DNA of 64,000 nucleotides from Callipepla californica brunnescens (lineage: Eukaryota > Chordata > Aves > Galliformes > Odontophoridae): contig JALIRH010000063.1 in NCBI GenBank assembly GCA_023055505.1, forward strand, positions 1,443,501 to 1,507,500. The letters are read 5' to 3'. Below the pieces are notes generated by a model. It was not told the origin of the DNA. It did no database searches and worked only from the letters and a program-made list of their open reading frames with translations. The position numbers and the translations under genes were made by a program. This document shows, in pieces, positions 31,930 to 44,824 of the stretch (the stretch's first letter is position 1; every line of letters starts with the position of its first letter).

Positions 31930-32140
31930 ACTTAAATCTGTGCTGAGAATACTCCAAAGACTCATTAACAGATGAAAAAGTATGATTATCTTATTAAGTG
32001 TACTACCAGCCATACAGAAGCTCTGATCAAAACAATAATTAAACCACCAATAACAATCTCTCTGCATCATTAAATACTTTTGTGCAAATAAATTAACTCT
32101 GCCAGCCACAAAAATCTAATGGAGATAATTCACCACGACT
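31930..32140. promoter_or_regulatory. Candidate conserved non-coding element (enhancer-like)
   Basis: This AT-rich, CpG-poor stretch carries SOX-like (AACAATAATT, CCAATAACAATC), homeodomain-like (CAATAATTAAACC, AAATAAATTAACTC) and GATA-like (GATTATCTTATT, GGAGATAATT) cores, with no repeat signature. Enhancer function is inferred from motif clustering only. Confidence 0.25.
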
Positions 32141-35100
32141 AACTATGTGTTCAAACACTCAGAAAACCTCTCACATTCTTACCTGGGAAGGTACTACCAT
32201 TCTTCTTCCAAAAGAACCTTTTAAATAAATGATCATGACAGCATCCCTTTACATTTCTGTGCTTACACCACCACTGATAAATCAATGAACCACATGGCTT
32301 GAGATAACAGCCTGTCCCTTTGCCAGTGGTGAAAACTGATTCTTCTCTTACAGAGAGCACATGCAGCTGGGAATGATTATTTATTTCTGAGCAAAGTAAA
32401 TGGACACTCAAGTGCAATTGTTGAGGTGCAGAATATGGCAACTAATCAATATTGGCTTTAAATAACCAACTGCCATTAGTTTTTAATACCTATGGATCTG
32501 TTACAGTCCCTTAGCGTGCCAACACAAAGCAGCCAAGGCTGCTTAATTTCTTTTGGTTTGCAGTTTTACTGAATGTGAAGCTTTTAAGAATTCTGATATA
32601 GATGTCTGTTTCCAGCACTACTCTTTTATTGTCTTCCTTTGAAATACTTCCTGAGCTCTTATATCTTTGCTTCAGTTTAATTTTTTTTTTCTGAATCAGT
32701 GCAGGTCTAAAGTTGGTATGTGTGCATTTACTGGCTTGATCCTCTACAGGCAACCTGTACCAGTATTATTTGGTGTTTCAGGGGCATAGATTAGAGTAAA
32801 TATTCTGAGCTTTTACTTATGTTCCTTTAAGCAGTCTCAAGAAGTATATCAGATAATTTGCCAGACAATGCAAAAGTGCATTCTTGCTGTACATAAGTAG
32901 CAGTGCTTACATATTGTAATCTTGGATCCTCATTAGTAAAACTAAGATGGAAGCTAAATAAAATGTCTAGATTTCTGAGACCAGGGTCGTAATTTTGGCA
33001 TGGAAACTAAACGCAGAGAGCCAGAAGTGAAATTCCTACAAAGCAGGAACTAACCTTTTCAGACACACCTCTTAGAACGGGTCAGGGCTGAGATACAACA
33101 GCAAAGCAGCTTCACCAGTTGCAGCATACGCTGTACCTGTTTAGGGGAAAGCAGAGTAACACATCTTCAGATACATGTTACTAAGGATGCTTTTATTGGT
33201 AAAAAGCTCAAAAGAGTGTAAAATTACTGTTTGAAGTGAGGAAACTTGTGTTAGCACAAGAGCCTCACGCTCACTTTTGAGAGCAACCCATTACACAGGT
33301 TCAGCCTGTGTAAGGGAGGGATGAAGCAGTGAAACCCAATGAAAGAACTGCGGAGAAAGAGAACCTTGTTTCCTAGTGGGCTGGATTCTGCACCTTCTTT
33401 AACTAGCTGCTGTTCTAGCCTTGGTTTGTGAACGTATTAAACAACTGATCAGGTTTACATGTTTATTTACTCTCAGTTTAACAGATATTGTACAACAAGT
33501 ATAACTGTGCTGATGTAGGGAAAAACCTAAGTCCTGCAGGGAGCTGTCTAACCTGCAAGTGCCATCTAATATTTGTAGTGTTTGTGATGTGTGTGAGGCA
33601 GTGAGAAACAGACTGATGCTTACTGGTGTAACACAACTGGTGCTGCAGAGTCAGTGACTGGGCTCTTCTCTTGAAGTGTCACTGCACAGCTAACTATTTG
33701 GGGGCTTATTTTGTCACCTTACGTGCCATCCATTAGGAACCGTCTCTGCAGAGAGAATGGTGAACCAGACTGATTCATTCTAATAAACCCAATATTCCTA
33801 TATCATGCTCTTTACTCTCTCAGATTAACTGTCCTTGTGGCTTCCCCTAGAAAGATTTATTGTTTCTATTCAACCTGAAAATCCACTGGCATTAGATATA
33901 TTAGGATACCCACAGGTGGTTCTTCTGTCATCCTATCACTGCAGTTGGAAGATAGCAAAATAAATCAATAAAAACAATGTATTGGTTGATGCTTGGGGAA
34001 ACCAAGCTGTGGCTGAATGTTCAGCTCAGCAACACACTCAGGTTCCTATCTCATCCTGCGTCCATTTATGATTTTTTTTCACATATGCACTCTACTGAGA
34101 GTTATTTTTCCACAAGATCATGTTTTATTTTCTGATTTGAACACAACTTTTGCAGAAAGAGTCAAATACAAAGCTGCTTTTCAGCTACCACTACCCAGTG
34201 CACTGTTTCAAAGTTTATATGCAAATCCTGCCAGTGCTGCCTTCTGCTCTACCTCCATTTTATTTACTTTCTATTGAGACTGAATGGGAAGAGCAGCAGA
34301 AAAGCATAGCTATTTCCAAAAATGAAATTTATTATAATCTGAATGTTGTCTGAACATTATGCATCTGTAGATATCCTCACAGGTCTGAGAAGATGTGAAT
34401 AGAAGCAGAGTGGGTATGGAAGAGAAAAGCATTTGATTAGTAAATCCATTTATTTATGCTCTGGAAACGATTTGGAGTGAAAGTTGCTGGAGTGAAGTGA
34501 AATACAAGAGAAACAAGTGACAGTTTTCCCTCTAGCTGCATTCCCCAAGTTAATTTTCCCCTAGGAGTACAGTGGACAGGCAGAGGTGGAAGCTCCTGAA
34601 GAGAACACCCTTTCTCAAGCCCCAGCCAAACCCAGAGCCCTGAGAAGAACCACCCAGCCCTAGGACATGCAGGGGAAGAAGCTGCTACTCCTTGCTTGTT
34701 TGGGGGAGGCACTCCCCATCATGCACAAAGCTTCCATGTGATGTGGCTTGCACAGACTTATGTCTCTACATCCTTGGATCATGTGTGTTTTTTTGCTCCA
34801 GGCTCCCTGCCAGAGCTGACCTGAGCAATGTCTCTTAGGACCTACCCATTTCAGTACCATCATAAGAAGGGTACTTTTTTCTACTTTTGTTGTCAGTGTT
34901 GATTTCATAATTGAACCCATTGATAAATGAAAGCTGAAAAAGGGTAACTGAAGCCATTTCATAACTGAAGTCTCCAAAGGACATCTACTGGGAACCATGG
35001 TGTTGTTTTCCTGCTTTCCTGTTGAGGGAAGACTGGCACTGTGTGTGCTGCAGATTTAGTTGATATATTTCTAAGTGTATCCTGAATGCAGCATACAAGT

Positions 35101-35999
35101 GCATAACCAAAAAGCGAAATGCATCACAAATAAAGGATGATTCCTACTGGCTGCTATGCCTATTCCATAAAATGTTTTTCACTCTGTCAATCTAATACAG
35201 GAGCTACTCAATAGAGGCAGTTAAGCACTGGGCATCCTGTTTTCCAGAGGTCAGTTCTAAATTCCCCTTACTGCATAGATAGATGCCCCTTCAAGTTCCT
35301 GCTATAAAAGTGTCAGTGAGAGCTTTTATTATCTGCCTCCAAAAAAACACTAGAGTGAATAAACATTTAGCTAAAAAGCTAAAGCATGCATAAGGTGCCC
35401 TACTCAATTTTCAGCACTATCAACTGCAGCACAAGATGCTCGTGTGGCGAGAAGTCATGCCAGCTGTTAGCTATCAACCCCCTTACCTCCACTGCACTTC
35501 CCCTGGGGTAAGGGCTGTCTCAGCTCTGGGATAACTGTGCGGGGACCCTGCTGAGGCAGAAAGACGTCTCTTTGTCCTAGTGTACCTGAGACTGCTCCTG
35601 GACCAGGGTATCTGTGGTTTGTTTGCACCCAACAGAAGCGGTCAGGCAGCCATGCAGTGGGACTAGGAGCCAAAAACTCACTTGCTTTATTCATGAGAAA
35701 CAGAGTCAAATGCAACTACTACTGCAAAGCAGGGAAAAGAATTTTGGAAAAACCATGATACAGCAAGAAAGAGCATGGTGGTTTTACTAAAAAATAGCTG
35801 ATTTAAGAATTTCCTTTTCAGTTTTACATTTTATAGTCTTGGTTTTTATTAAACAAGACTCTTTTGTTCAAAGACCGGACAGCAGAGGGTGCCAAACCCC
35901 CAAAAGGGAGAGCACCCAGGCCAACTTAACTCTCACATCACCTTAATTCCCTCGTGCTGAGAGCAGTAATTCAGCACAAATGGTCAGGGCACATTGAGA

Positions 36000-36400
36000 T
36001 ACTTCGAGCACTGCATGTTCCATCCTTGCTGATCGCTATACTGGAGTGTATTATCTCATTTGGTTGTGTCAGCACTTCCATTACAGTTTAGAACCTCTCA
36101 CTTTGTGGATCAGTCTAGGCTTTTGCAAGCCAAGTTATTTTCTCCCTGATGTGCAATTGGCACTCAATGTTATCTTGAAAATCTGAAGCCATGTTTTGTT
36201 ATCAGGATGCTGCAGTGATGACTTACTAAATTAAAGGCAAGCACTTGATGATACAGAGATGCGCATAAGCCCTCCTCCACCTTTAGCATGTGGTGCAAAT
36301 ATGATATAGCTGCCGATGAGCTAAATCTGTTTAACTGTCATCATTTTGATGCAGCATTTTACTTGGGACACAGAAACACGAGATTAAAACATCAACAGCC
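36000..36400. promoter_or_regulatory. Candidate conserved non-coding element (enhancer-like)
   Basis: This is balanced AT-rich sequence without repeats. It includes TGACTTACTAAATTAAAGG, CTGTTTAACTGTCATCATTT and TGATGCAGCATTTTACTTGG, mixing bZIP-like, homeodomain-like and MEIS/PBX-like (CTGTCAT) cores. Its texture is that of vertebrate conserved enhancers. No conservation data are available here. Confidence 0.22.
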
Positions 36401-37799
36401 CTGAAATCCTACAGTGAATTGTAAAATGAAGCAGTATTATGTTGTCAGATATTTCTTCCCGTTCTAGTAGAAAGATACACTTTCTATATTTTCTGCAAAC
36501 GCTGCTCATGGGAATGAGATGGAAATTAGTCCATAGGTAGTAACTAGTTACATAAGCTTCTAAAAGAGTCTACAGATTATTCTGATTACATTTAGGAGCC
36601 AAATTCTGAAGCCTTTATTGTGCTCTTGTTCTATGCTGGAGCCAAAATTACTGCAGTTGGTCCAAATAACTTTTGTTTATTTTCTGTTTCTCACCAGTTC
36701 CTGTCCTGAGGATGAGTACAGTCAAATGGCCAGTTCTACTGCCCTGATAGCACCAGGCCATTATTTCTACACAGGACTGGGAACCATCATTCCTATTTGA
36801 AAATTTTGCAGATAGTGATTGGGAATATGTAAACAATTATTCAGTTTGATTGAGTTATATAGGCTCTGTTTACTTAATCTAGGTATTTGTCATCTATATC
36901 AGTCACTTATCAACAGAAAAAGAAAGCAGACCATATATTACCCATCCATCATCCCTTCCTGTCTCTGCAACATGTGCAATATGCATAGTACATTCCACAG
37001 GACTGGCAAAATTGTTCTTAATATAACAGCAGAACTTAGCAGTTACTTTCTCAATGCCAAAAACATTAAAGATGCCTCATAACAGTGGTAACTGTCTAAT
37101 GCAGTCCCACCTATAAGGTCTAAAGAATAATAATATTGCAAACGTGATGTTGATGCTGGTAGTTCTGGCAGAAGGTAGTGTGATGGGCATCAGGTTTGAC
37201 TGCAAACACCTGAGATCCCAGTACAGTAATGTGGGGAGAATGTTCCCTGAACTGGGGGACGTCCAGTGATGGAGATTCAGCCAGAGGGGTCCTGTGGTCC
37301 CTCAGATGATGGTGAGATTCAGTTTTAATATCCTCATGTAGTAGCATATGATACCAAACTCATTTTGTAGAAACAAATCATTTTAAAGGCATGTCATCCC
37401 ATGTGATCTGTAACTCCTCATTGCACAGGTAGCATGGTGCCCTCAGGCTGAAGCCTGTGGTATTCAGGGCTGTACACATCTGAGGTCAGAAAAGATGGGT
37501 AACTTGTAAATCTGAAACACTGACATGGTCTTACTTCTCTGGGCCTCACTCACCTGCCGGTGCCCTGAGCCAGAGGAAAGCACTTTGACTCAAACAGTAA
37601 GTTCAGCACAATCACAGGACCGCAGCTGGCACTCTCCCTGCAGTACCTGGCTACCTCTCGTGGACTCAGCAGCCCTGTGTGCCCCTGCTGAGCTGGGGAC
37701 AGCAGCCAGAGATGGGTGAGCAGTGCCGAGCCCTGCTCAAACTGCCCTGCTTCAGGCAGGGCTGAGGAGCAGATTCTGGAAGTTTCCACCCAGGCCACT

Positions 37800-37868
37800 C
37801 CAATATGGCCGCCCCAACATGGCCGCTCCAACATGGCTGCCCCAACATGGTTGCCCAACTTGACAGCC
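37800..37868 (-). repeat. 14-bp tandem array of YY1-like motifs
   Basis: Four consecutive 14-bp units start at 37800, 37814, 37828 and 37842: CCAATATGGCCGCC, CCAACATGGCCGCT, CCAACATGGCTGCC and CCAACATGGTTGCC. A decayed fifth unit follows. On the minus strand the core is GCGGCCATRTTGG, matching the YY1 consensus GCGGCCATNTTG. The left units match best and decay is directional, mostly at the CpG. The array sits in a small GC-richer patch and could act as a regulatory element or be a young minisatellite. Confidence 0.85.
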
Positions 37869-40118
37869 TCACAGCTCCTGTCACCTCACACATCAGCCAT
37901 GCTAGGACCCCTCAGACCTATTTTTACTCATAGCTCTTACACTGCACAGGCAGGCATCCCTCATCCCCTCCTCTCTGCTTCATACTGAAACCTTTAAATG
38001 CATTTTTACCTCCCTTGCCCCCACAGCCAGCAGGGCCCAATGGGACATTGTCCAGCTCAGAAACTCAGCTCAGGCACTTTCGCCATGGTTTTAAGCAAAA
38101 TGAAATTGATGTGTGTCTTCACAAAACAGATATTAAAAAATCACCCTTGTCCAGCAATAAACAGCGTCCTATTAAAAAAGGATGTCAGTTCTCTGCCTTG
38201 CTCAGGTGACCATTGGGCTTAACACACAAACTGGAGTAAAAGCACCAGAAAGGATGTGTAGACACTGTAACTTTTTAACCAAAGCTGATAGCAAAATTAA
38301 GACTTCAGAGAGCTTGAAAATACAGCCCTTTCTATTATTTATTTACAAGAAAGGTGGAAGGCTATTGTAAGGACTTGGGATGTACTATGGCTTTAAAAGG
38401 TTTTTTGCTTGAAAAAAATACTGAAATACATTACAAAGTTATTATTTCTGGGTTCCCACAAATGCCCATTGCCTACAAGATAAATGTTTGCTCCTGTTTT
38501 TTTTTTTCTTTGTTTGTTTTGTTTGTTTGGTTTCTTATCCCAAGATGTTCTTTTGTCACCACCTTCGATTTGGGAAGAATAGGTCTGTAGATCAGTGCTG
38601 TGGTCAGCAGCTTTCTTTTCAAAGGGAAACTTGTTCACTTCAGGACTCCACATGCCTACCAGGAAAAGGGAAAATGAAAGTGTACAAATAATTCAATGGC
38701 ATCTTCAAATTGAGGCAGGTAACTCAAAAATATGCTAGTGGTTTCACTCATAGCCTCACAGCGAACAGGAGAAAAGGGAGAAACTGCAAATCTTGCTTGG
38801 GTATTTGGATCCTGGGAGCACTAGTGGGTAATGAGAGCCTCCTAAAACTGATTCCCTTCAGGATGCCACCAAAAGGGACAGAGAACAATGTTAAAAATCC
38901 CTGTTAATGCTAGTGATCCCTAGCTAAGCTCAGACACCAGTAAATTCTGTGGTGTATAGGAGTCCCTTGGAAAGCTTAATACATTATGAGAATCCATTAC
39001 TTTTTGCTGATTTATTTTATAATGGCTCATTTACATGCACTAGGGAAGTGTATTTTTACACTAGTAGAAAGGCACAGATTGGCTCTTTACATTCATACAG
39101 GTTTTCAATTTTAGACAAGATCTTTAAAAAATTGACAGCATTATGTAGTTCTAAGAAGCTTTCCAAAGTCACTTAGGTTTCTAAAATCTATTACAGTGAT
39201 TTTTTTCTTCCTAGTCCAGAGATTGTAGTGTTGGATTTGAACTAACGAATCCTGTTGTATATGTTGAGCAATATGAAAAAAGGGCATTAATGTTTTAAAG
39301 TCTCTAAAACATTTTTCAAATTGACTGTAAAATGTGGCAGTTCTACAATACACAATTGTCTGGCAGGATATAAAAGCTTACTGATCCTCATTTGGATGAT
39401 TTGCATAACTTGTTCATGGTATCATTTGTAAATATTATTCCCATCCCAAGCTACCTCTGATAAAAGAATAAAACGGCTTTTGACAAAGCACATTGTGATG
39501 TAGAGGAACAAAAACATCCCGTGCAAAAAAAGAGTGGAGCCATACAAAATGAGTTAAAATTTGGTACTACACAGGAAATCACTTTTTATATCTGCTTAAG
39601 AACATAAAAGTACAAAAAAAAAACAAAACAGAAAAAGTGCTCCCTTTCACAGTGCTGGACAAACCAAGGAACACTAGCTCTTCCCCAAGAGCTGTCTGCT
39701 GTGAGCATCCTCCATGCCAGCGCTCTTAACGTCCCTTTGCACATGCAGCAGATGAACTAGTCTGAGAAGGAAGAATTCCTGGTCTGCTTTGGTTAAGGAA
39801 GAAATTGAACCTGAGACTTCCACTTAATATTCCAGATACTCAGGAGGTTGATCCAACTCTCTAGGTTTAATTAGAATGGGATCCAACAAAATATTATTCA
39901 GAACACGTGTCTTCCCACAAACGCTTTGCTTCATGGAGTCCACATTCTTCATGAAAAAGCAGAGTATAGAAATCTATCAAAATATCTTTTCTCTGGATGA
40001 TACAAGTAGCTTTACTCCATTTATACATGGAAAAAGTATAAAAAAGTAGAAAAAGACAGAAAAAAAGATCTGAGGTAGCACATGGACATGTCCTGGAATA
40101 TGAGTAAATATGTTACTG
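37869..40118. other. Non-coding interval
   Basis: This is unique-looking sequence with a T-rich/GTTT-type low-complexity stretch at 38496-38532. A plus-strand CAG|GTAACT donor-like site near 38717 lacks convincing context. No gene is recognised. Confidence 0.5.
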
Positions 40119-40395
40119 TCATAGAATCACAGAATAGCTTGGGTTGGAAGAGACCATAAAGCCAATCCAGTTCCAACCCCACTGTCATGGGCAGGAACAT
40201 CACCACCAGTACAGGCTGGCCATACAGCCTGACCTTGGGTACATCCAGGGATGGGCACACAGAGCTTCTCTGCACAGCCAGTGCCAGGGTCTCACTGCCC
40301 TCCTAATGGCAAAATCTCTTTTTTTAGTTTAAAGCTGTTCCCTCTTGTACTATCACTGTGCTACCTGTAAAGAGTTCACCCAGTTTCTCTGGTTT
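40119..40395 (-). mobile_element. CR1 LINE 3' portion
   Basis: It starts tcatagaatcacagaatagc, the reverse complement of a CR1 3' end, then 'ttgggttggaagagaccata'. It continues through the 'gttccaaccccactgtcatg' and 'ctcactgccctcctaatggc' blocks toward ORF2. A T7 run interrupts it near 40318. Confidence 0.92.
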
Positions 40396-41149
40396 TGAAG
40401 AAAAACTTAGTCTGATGAGTCAGCTCAGAAGAGATCCAACTAAAATTGCCTCATTTGCTCAACCAACTTATTAATTAAGTGAGCATGACAGGAAAAGCAA
40501 GGCTGGCTAGGCGGGAATGGATGAGGTGATCTTGTCTACAGCACAGTCACAGTCACTCTGAATCAAATTTAAAGAACCATGAGCCATTCACAAGGAAAGA
40601 GTTCACAAGGAAAGATCATATATTGGACTCAATTCTCCCTCTTCAGCAAGACTTAAGTAAAAAGGCAGCAACTGGAAATCAATCAATGGGACTAGCAGCA
40701 GGAGGAAGATAAATGTAAATTGAACCTTCTGAAAGATAGCGTTGTTCATGTGTTAATCCACTCCCAGTCTATAAATCCAGGAGTTTTTGCAATTATCACG
40801 CTAAGCAAGGAAGGCCAAAAAATGAAATGGCAGAGAAGGCCCAATAATGTATTAAGTGCTCCAGTGAGCTCTTTATTTAAGGAGGTCCTCACATTAATTT
40901 CTTTCTCTCTGAAAATATAATTGGGCCTGGTCAAAGCCCTGAAACCCTAAAACAGGGGAGAAGGCAGCACAGCCTTCTCAAATCAGGTGCAGAAGTTGCA
41001 TTTCTGCAGAATGCTTGGATGCTCACTGACTGGGTTGTCTGAAGGACCAAATAGTTGGAGAACTGTGGGTGAAAGAGAGGGATTAATCCTTTGTGAACAC
41101 ATAGAATCCCCCACAGGTCCATCATGACAGAGCAACTCAGAGCATAAAC
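40396..41149. other. Non-coding interval between two CR1 copies
   Basis: This is unique-looking sequence between two minus-oriented CR1 elements. It contains a 15-bp direct tandem duplication (TTCACAAGGAAAGAG, 40588-40617). Nothing else is seen. Confidence 0.5.
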
Positions 41150-41640
41150 ACAGAATCATAGCATGGTTTGGATTGGAAAGTATCATCTAGTACCAACCCC
41201 CTGCTATAGGCAGGGACACCTCTCTCTACACCAGGCTGCTCATAGCCCCATCCAGCATGGCCTTGAATGCTTTCAGGGAGGGGGCATTCACAGCCTTGCT
41301 GGGCAACCTGTTCCAGTGTCTCACCACCCTCAAAGTAAAGAATTTCTTCCTACTATCTCAACTAAATTTCCCCTCTTCCAGTTTAAAGGCATTTCCCCTT
41401 ACCCTGATGCTACCTGCCCTTATATAAAGTCCCTCCCCAGCTTTTCTGTAGGCCCCTTCAGGTACTGGAAGGCTGCTATAAGGTCCCCCTGGGAGTCTTC
41501 TCCTCTCAGGGCTGAAGAGACCCAGCTCTCCAGCCTGTCCCCATAGGGAAGGTACTCCAGTCCTCTGTGGCCCTCCTCTGGACCCACTCCAAGTGCTCCA
41601 TGTTCTTCTTGTATTGATGCCCTTCTTGTTCTTGATAATG
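41150..41640 (-). mobile_element. CR1 LINE 3' portion
   Basis: It begins acacagaatcatagcatggt and follows the CR1 pattern closely: 'catggccttgaatgctttca', 'cagccttgctgggcaacctg', 'ttccagtgtctcaccaccct', then the ORF2 C-terminal blocks and 'gaccctcctctggacccact'-type sequence. At about 490 bp and with relatively high resemblance to the family pattern, it is among the younger copies here. The long open frame on its plus strand (41163-41546) is antisense LINE and not a gene. Confidence 0.94.
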
Positions 41641-42427
41641 CTCTGCTGAAGAAAAATGCAACCTAAACATTCTCAAAAAATTTCCTTCTTATCCTCAAAA
41701 TAGTTCGAAACAACAACAAGAAGGAAACTGTATACGTGAGAATACCAGGCTGGAAGGTCTGATTTCAGTATTGCAATATTTGCTTTTGCAACGGCTCTAG
41801 CACTGCAGGTCATATTTTTATGATATTTGATTTGACTGTTTTCAAAGGACTGACCACAGAACAAACCTCAACACAACCAAAATCAAGTGGTACTAAGGAA
41901 GCACCCAAGAGGACCACATTCTGTTCCTCTATGCACGCAGCAAGTGGTTGGTAATTGAACTGCTGTCAACAGGAAGTGCCTGATGTATTTTTGTTAACTT
42001 TTGGTGCATGTTGCATACATGCTCCAGAGTGATCTGCTTAGGTAGGTAACATGGCATTTGAAAGCAAATCTCATAAGGTGACAAAGCAACAACCTGACAG
42101 AGAGAAACATTTACAAGGGCTTCGACCTAGTAGCTTTCTCGTGGTGGGAACACAATTAATTTTTGATCTGGAGAGGACTGACTGACATATACAGGCAAAG
42201 CATATACCTGCTTTAGAGCCAGGCTTTCTTTCCATTTCTGTAAAGTAAAACACACAAATCAGCCAATATCAGGTAACTGAGGTCTATAGAAGAGTTGGCA
42301 GCTGCTTAGTGGTCTGAAGCCACTTTTTCTTTGGCAGCAGAAAATGAATGTATCTCATATGAAAAGTTATTTGGTTTGGGGATCTTTCCAAGTGAGAGTG
42401 TCATGTAGTACAAAATGAATTTTGCAG

Positions 42428-42494
42428 AGAAACATTATAATATTAGATGCTGAAACCCAGAGATTTGCTGAGACCAGCCTGAGGGGACGTGTGG
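42428..42494 (+). other. Candidate 67-nt exon (weak)
   Basis: The acceptor ends ATGAATTTTGCAG and the donor is TGG|GTAAGA. One frame is open across all 67 bases (RNIIILDAETQRFAETSLRG and on). The pyrimidine tract is poor and the peptide matches nothing I know. Confidence 0.12.
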
Positions 42495-42905
42495 GTAAGA
42501 GCAAACGCTTAAAAAAAAATCTTGTCTTTCAGTTTTGTCTTATTGCTGTTCAGGAGAAAGCACCAAATGGTCTACAAGAACAAACTGGATCCACAATTTC
42601 AGACTTTAAGTGGCTAAGCAACCTGATTTCACAGAAAGTTTGCAGAAGACACACTGCCTTTTGAAGAAAACAGCTAATATTAACACAATAGCAAATAAGC
42701 AGAGATGTTGATTTTCCAGGCACCTTCAACATGTTGCATTCGATGAGTTAATACTTGCAATCCCTATTAGAACATGATTGTATCTCTAGGTAAGGACATG
42801 TCCTGAACACAGTGCAAGGCCTGTGGGCCCTATTAGAAATGCCAAAGGGAACATACAGTGTGTGGTCCTGGAGAAAATGCTCTGCAGTTACACTGCTCTT
42901 TCAAC

Positions 42906-42976
42906 AAAAAATAAAATAAAATAAAATAAAATAAAATAAAATAAAATAAAATAAAATAAAATAAAATAATAAAAAA
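42906..42976 (+). repeat. (TAAAA)n microsatellite
   Basis: About 13 perfect AAAAT/TAAAA pentamer units. Probably length-polymorphic. Confidence 0.97.
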
Positions 42977-44699
42977 CCACTGCACATTCAATTCAGTTTT
43001 TGATAGTATTTCTCAAAGGACTGCCCAACTTGATGTTTGTCATTCATCTTGAAGCAGGACACAGGTTCCATCAATGTGCCTGTGTTAACAGATCGAAGGG
43101 GCAGCTTTTGTCAGCTCCTGCAGATGCACCATGAGTGGAGGCCGAGGGGTGCCTGCTGCTGAGAAAGAACAGCCTTTGTGGTGCATAGGGGCATGGGCAG
43201 CTCTTCAGAAAGCATTTTGTTCATTGTAGACAATACACCAACACTGCACTGTGCAATTTAAAATCTAACATTCAACTCCCAAGCTGCTACATTTTCCTTG
43301 GGAAAAAGTAGGAATCCCATCAAAGCTGCAGCCTTATCACTCCTCGGAATTTTTCTGCTGCACAGCAGAGCAGAGGTCATGTCCTATATTGAAAATAAGA
43401 TCCAGTATTTCCTTGGCCTGACAGCCAATTGTGACTAATGGGATTCTAATTTAATCAGAGTACAGAGTGGGGCAGATGCAACATTGATAAATTATAACAG
43501 GGATCAACATGTGAGAATGAGACAGGCAGGAGTTGCCAGTGGAGAGGGGCACCTGCTGGAGAACGTACCAGTGTCCAAATGGAATTCAGTACACCACTGT
43601 GATTCAGTCCCACAGCATAACAAATGGAAGCAAACCTTAATTTCAACAGTGCTCTGAGTTTTCTTATGTGTTGTTCTCTGTCCAGCCCTACCCCCACATT
43701 CACATCCTCTTTCAAATGATGGAAACTTAGTTCTTTCAAACAGCACCATGACAAGAACACTTAGATTTGAGTAAACTGAGCTGCAAAACACACAGTACAG
43801 GGAAAATGTGATTGAGAACACTAGAGTTCATCCAAAACCTTGGTTTCTGCTTTCCAGCTGCATTTTACCCACTGACCACAAGTCCCTACTGCTTTCAGAG
43901 CTTGCCTTGCTCTGATCTCTTCTGTGTGCCTCTGAGATAAGCCCAAAGAGAGCTTCAAGTCAGCAGTTTGACAGGAGCTACTCTACAGCTCCCACCATGT
44001 GATCCCTCCCCTCCAGCTCACACTACAGACAAGCAGTGTGAACTGGGTGACGATGGGGAACTCCTTGCCTGAGGAGGCTGTCATTGCAGGCAGGAGGATT
44101 CAAAACCTATTGGTCAGATTAATGGGAAAAAACCTCAGTCATGGTTGTGCAAAACAGTCACCATCAGTGGAAATCATTCTGCTGCAGATCACTGAAAACT
44201 GGGACAGCGTTTTGAAATACTCGCCTTGCCTTTATGCTGCTCTCCTGACACCTGCTACAGGCCACGACTGGAGGCAGATATTACAGCAGATGAGCCTTCT
44301 GACTGACTCAATGTTTCATTATTTTCTATAGTGATGGTAAATGCCCCTACACTAAAGACTTGGTGTTTTACAGTAAACATCTGTATGTGTTTTTTCACAG
44401 AGATCGCTAGCTGGCTCAGCTGCATAAATGAACTTAGCCAAAAAGTAGAGACTTGCTGAATGTAGTGTGGGCATCCGAGAAATTCAGTGTGCAAGGATGG
44501 CCAGGGCCGCCCAGTTGTTAGATTTTGGTAAGACATATTTAACATAGGTTAGTAGGCATTTTACAATGAGTAATGTTGACAGCTTTCCAGGTTGCTAGCA
44601 CAGCTCTCCATTAAACTTGGGGCACAAATTCACAAAATACATTCTTAAGGCAGGGAGCAATATTGCTAGCGTATAAATCTGGTGATGCTTTTAATTCTG

Positions 44700-44824
44700 T
44701 GAAACAGAAAACTGGAAGGGACCTCAAGGATCATCAAGTTCCAATTCCTCTGCAACTGACAGGGTTGCCAGTCACTAGATCAAATACTAGATCAGATTGC
44801 CCAGAGCCCCATCCAACCTGGCTG
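44700..44824 (-). mobile_element. CR1 LINE 3'-end fragment
   Basis: The blocks 'aaactggaagggacctcaag', 'gatcatcaagttccaattcc' and 'agattgcccagagccccatc' are the reverse complement of a CR1 3' UTR. The terminal octamers are degraded. About 125 bp remain. Confidence 0.88.

Larger units (their letters stand above)
31228..37799. other. Non-coding interval
   Basis: This is long unique-looking sequence without recognised repeats. AT-rich, transcription-factor-motif-dense stretches at 31930-32140 and 36000-36400 are listed separately. Plus- and minus-strand frames of 60-112 codons (for example 34660-34998) have no identifiable domains. Confidence 0.5.
41641..44699. other. Non-coding interval
   Basis: This is unique-looking sequence holding the (TAAAA)n microsatellite and a 110-codon plus-strand frame at 43999-44331 with no recognised domain. 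A plus-strand exon-like segment lies at 42428-42494. No RNA gene is seen. Confidence 0.5.

Noticed and set aside
41163..41546. 127-codon plus-strand frame
   Set aside because: It is the antisense of a CR1 LINE copy (41150-41640).
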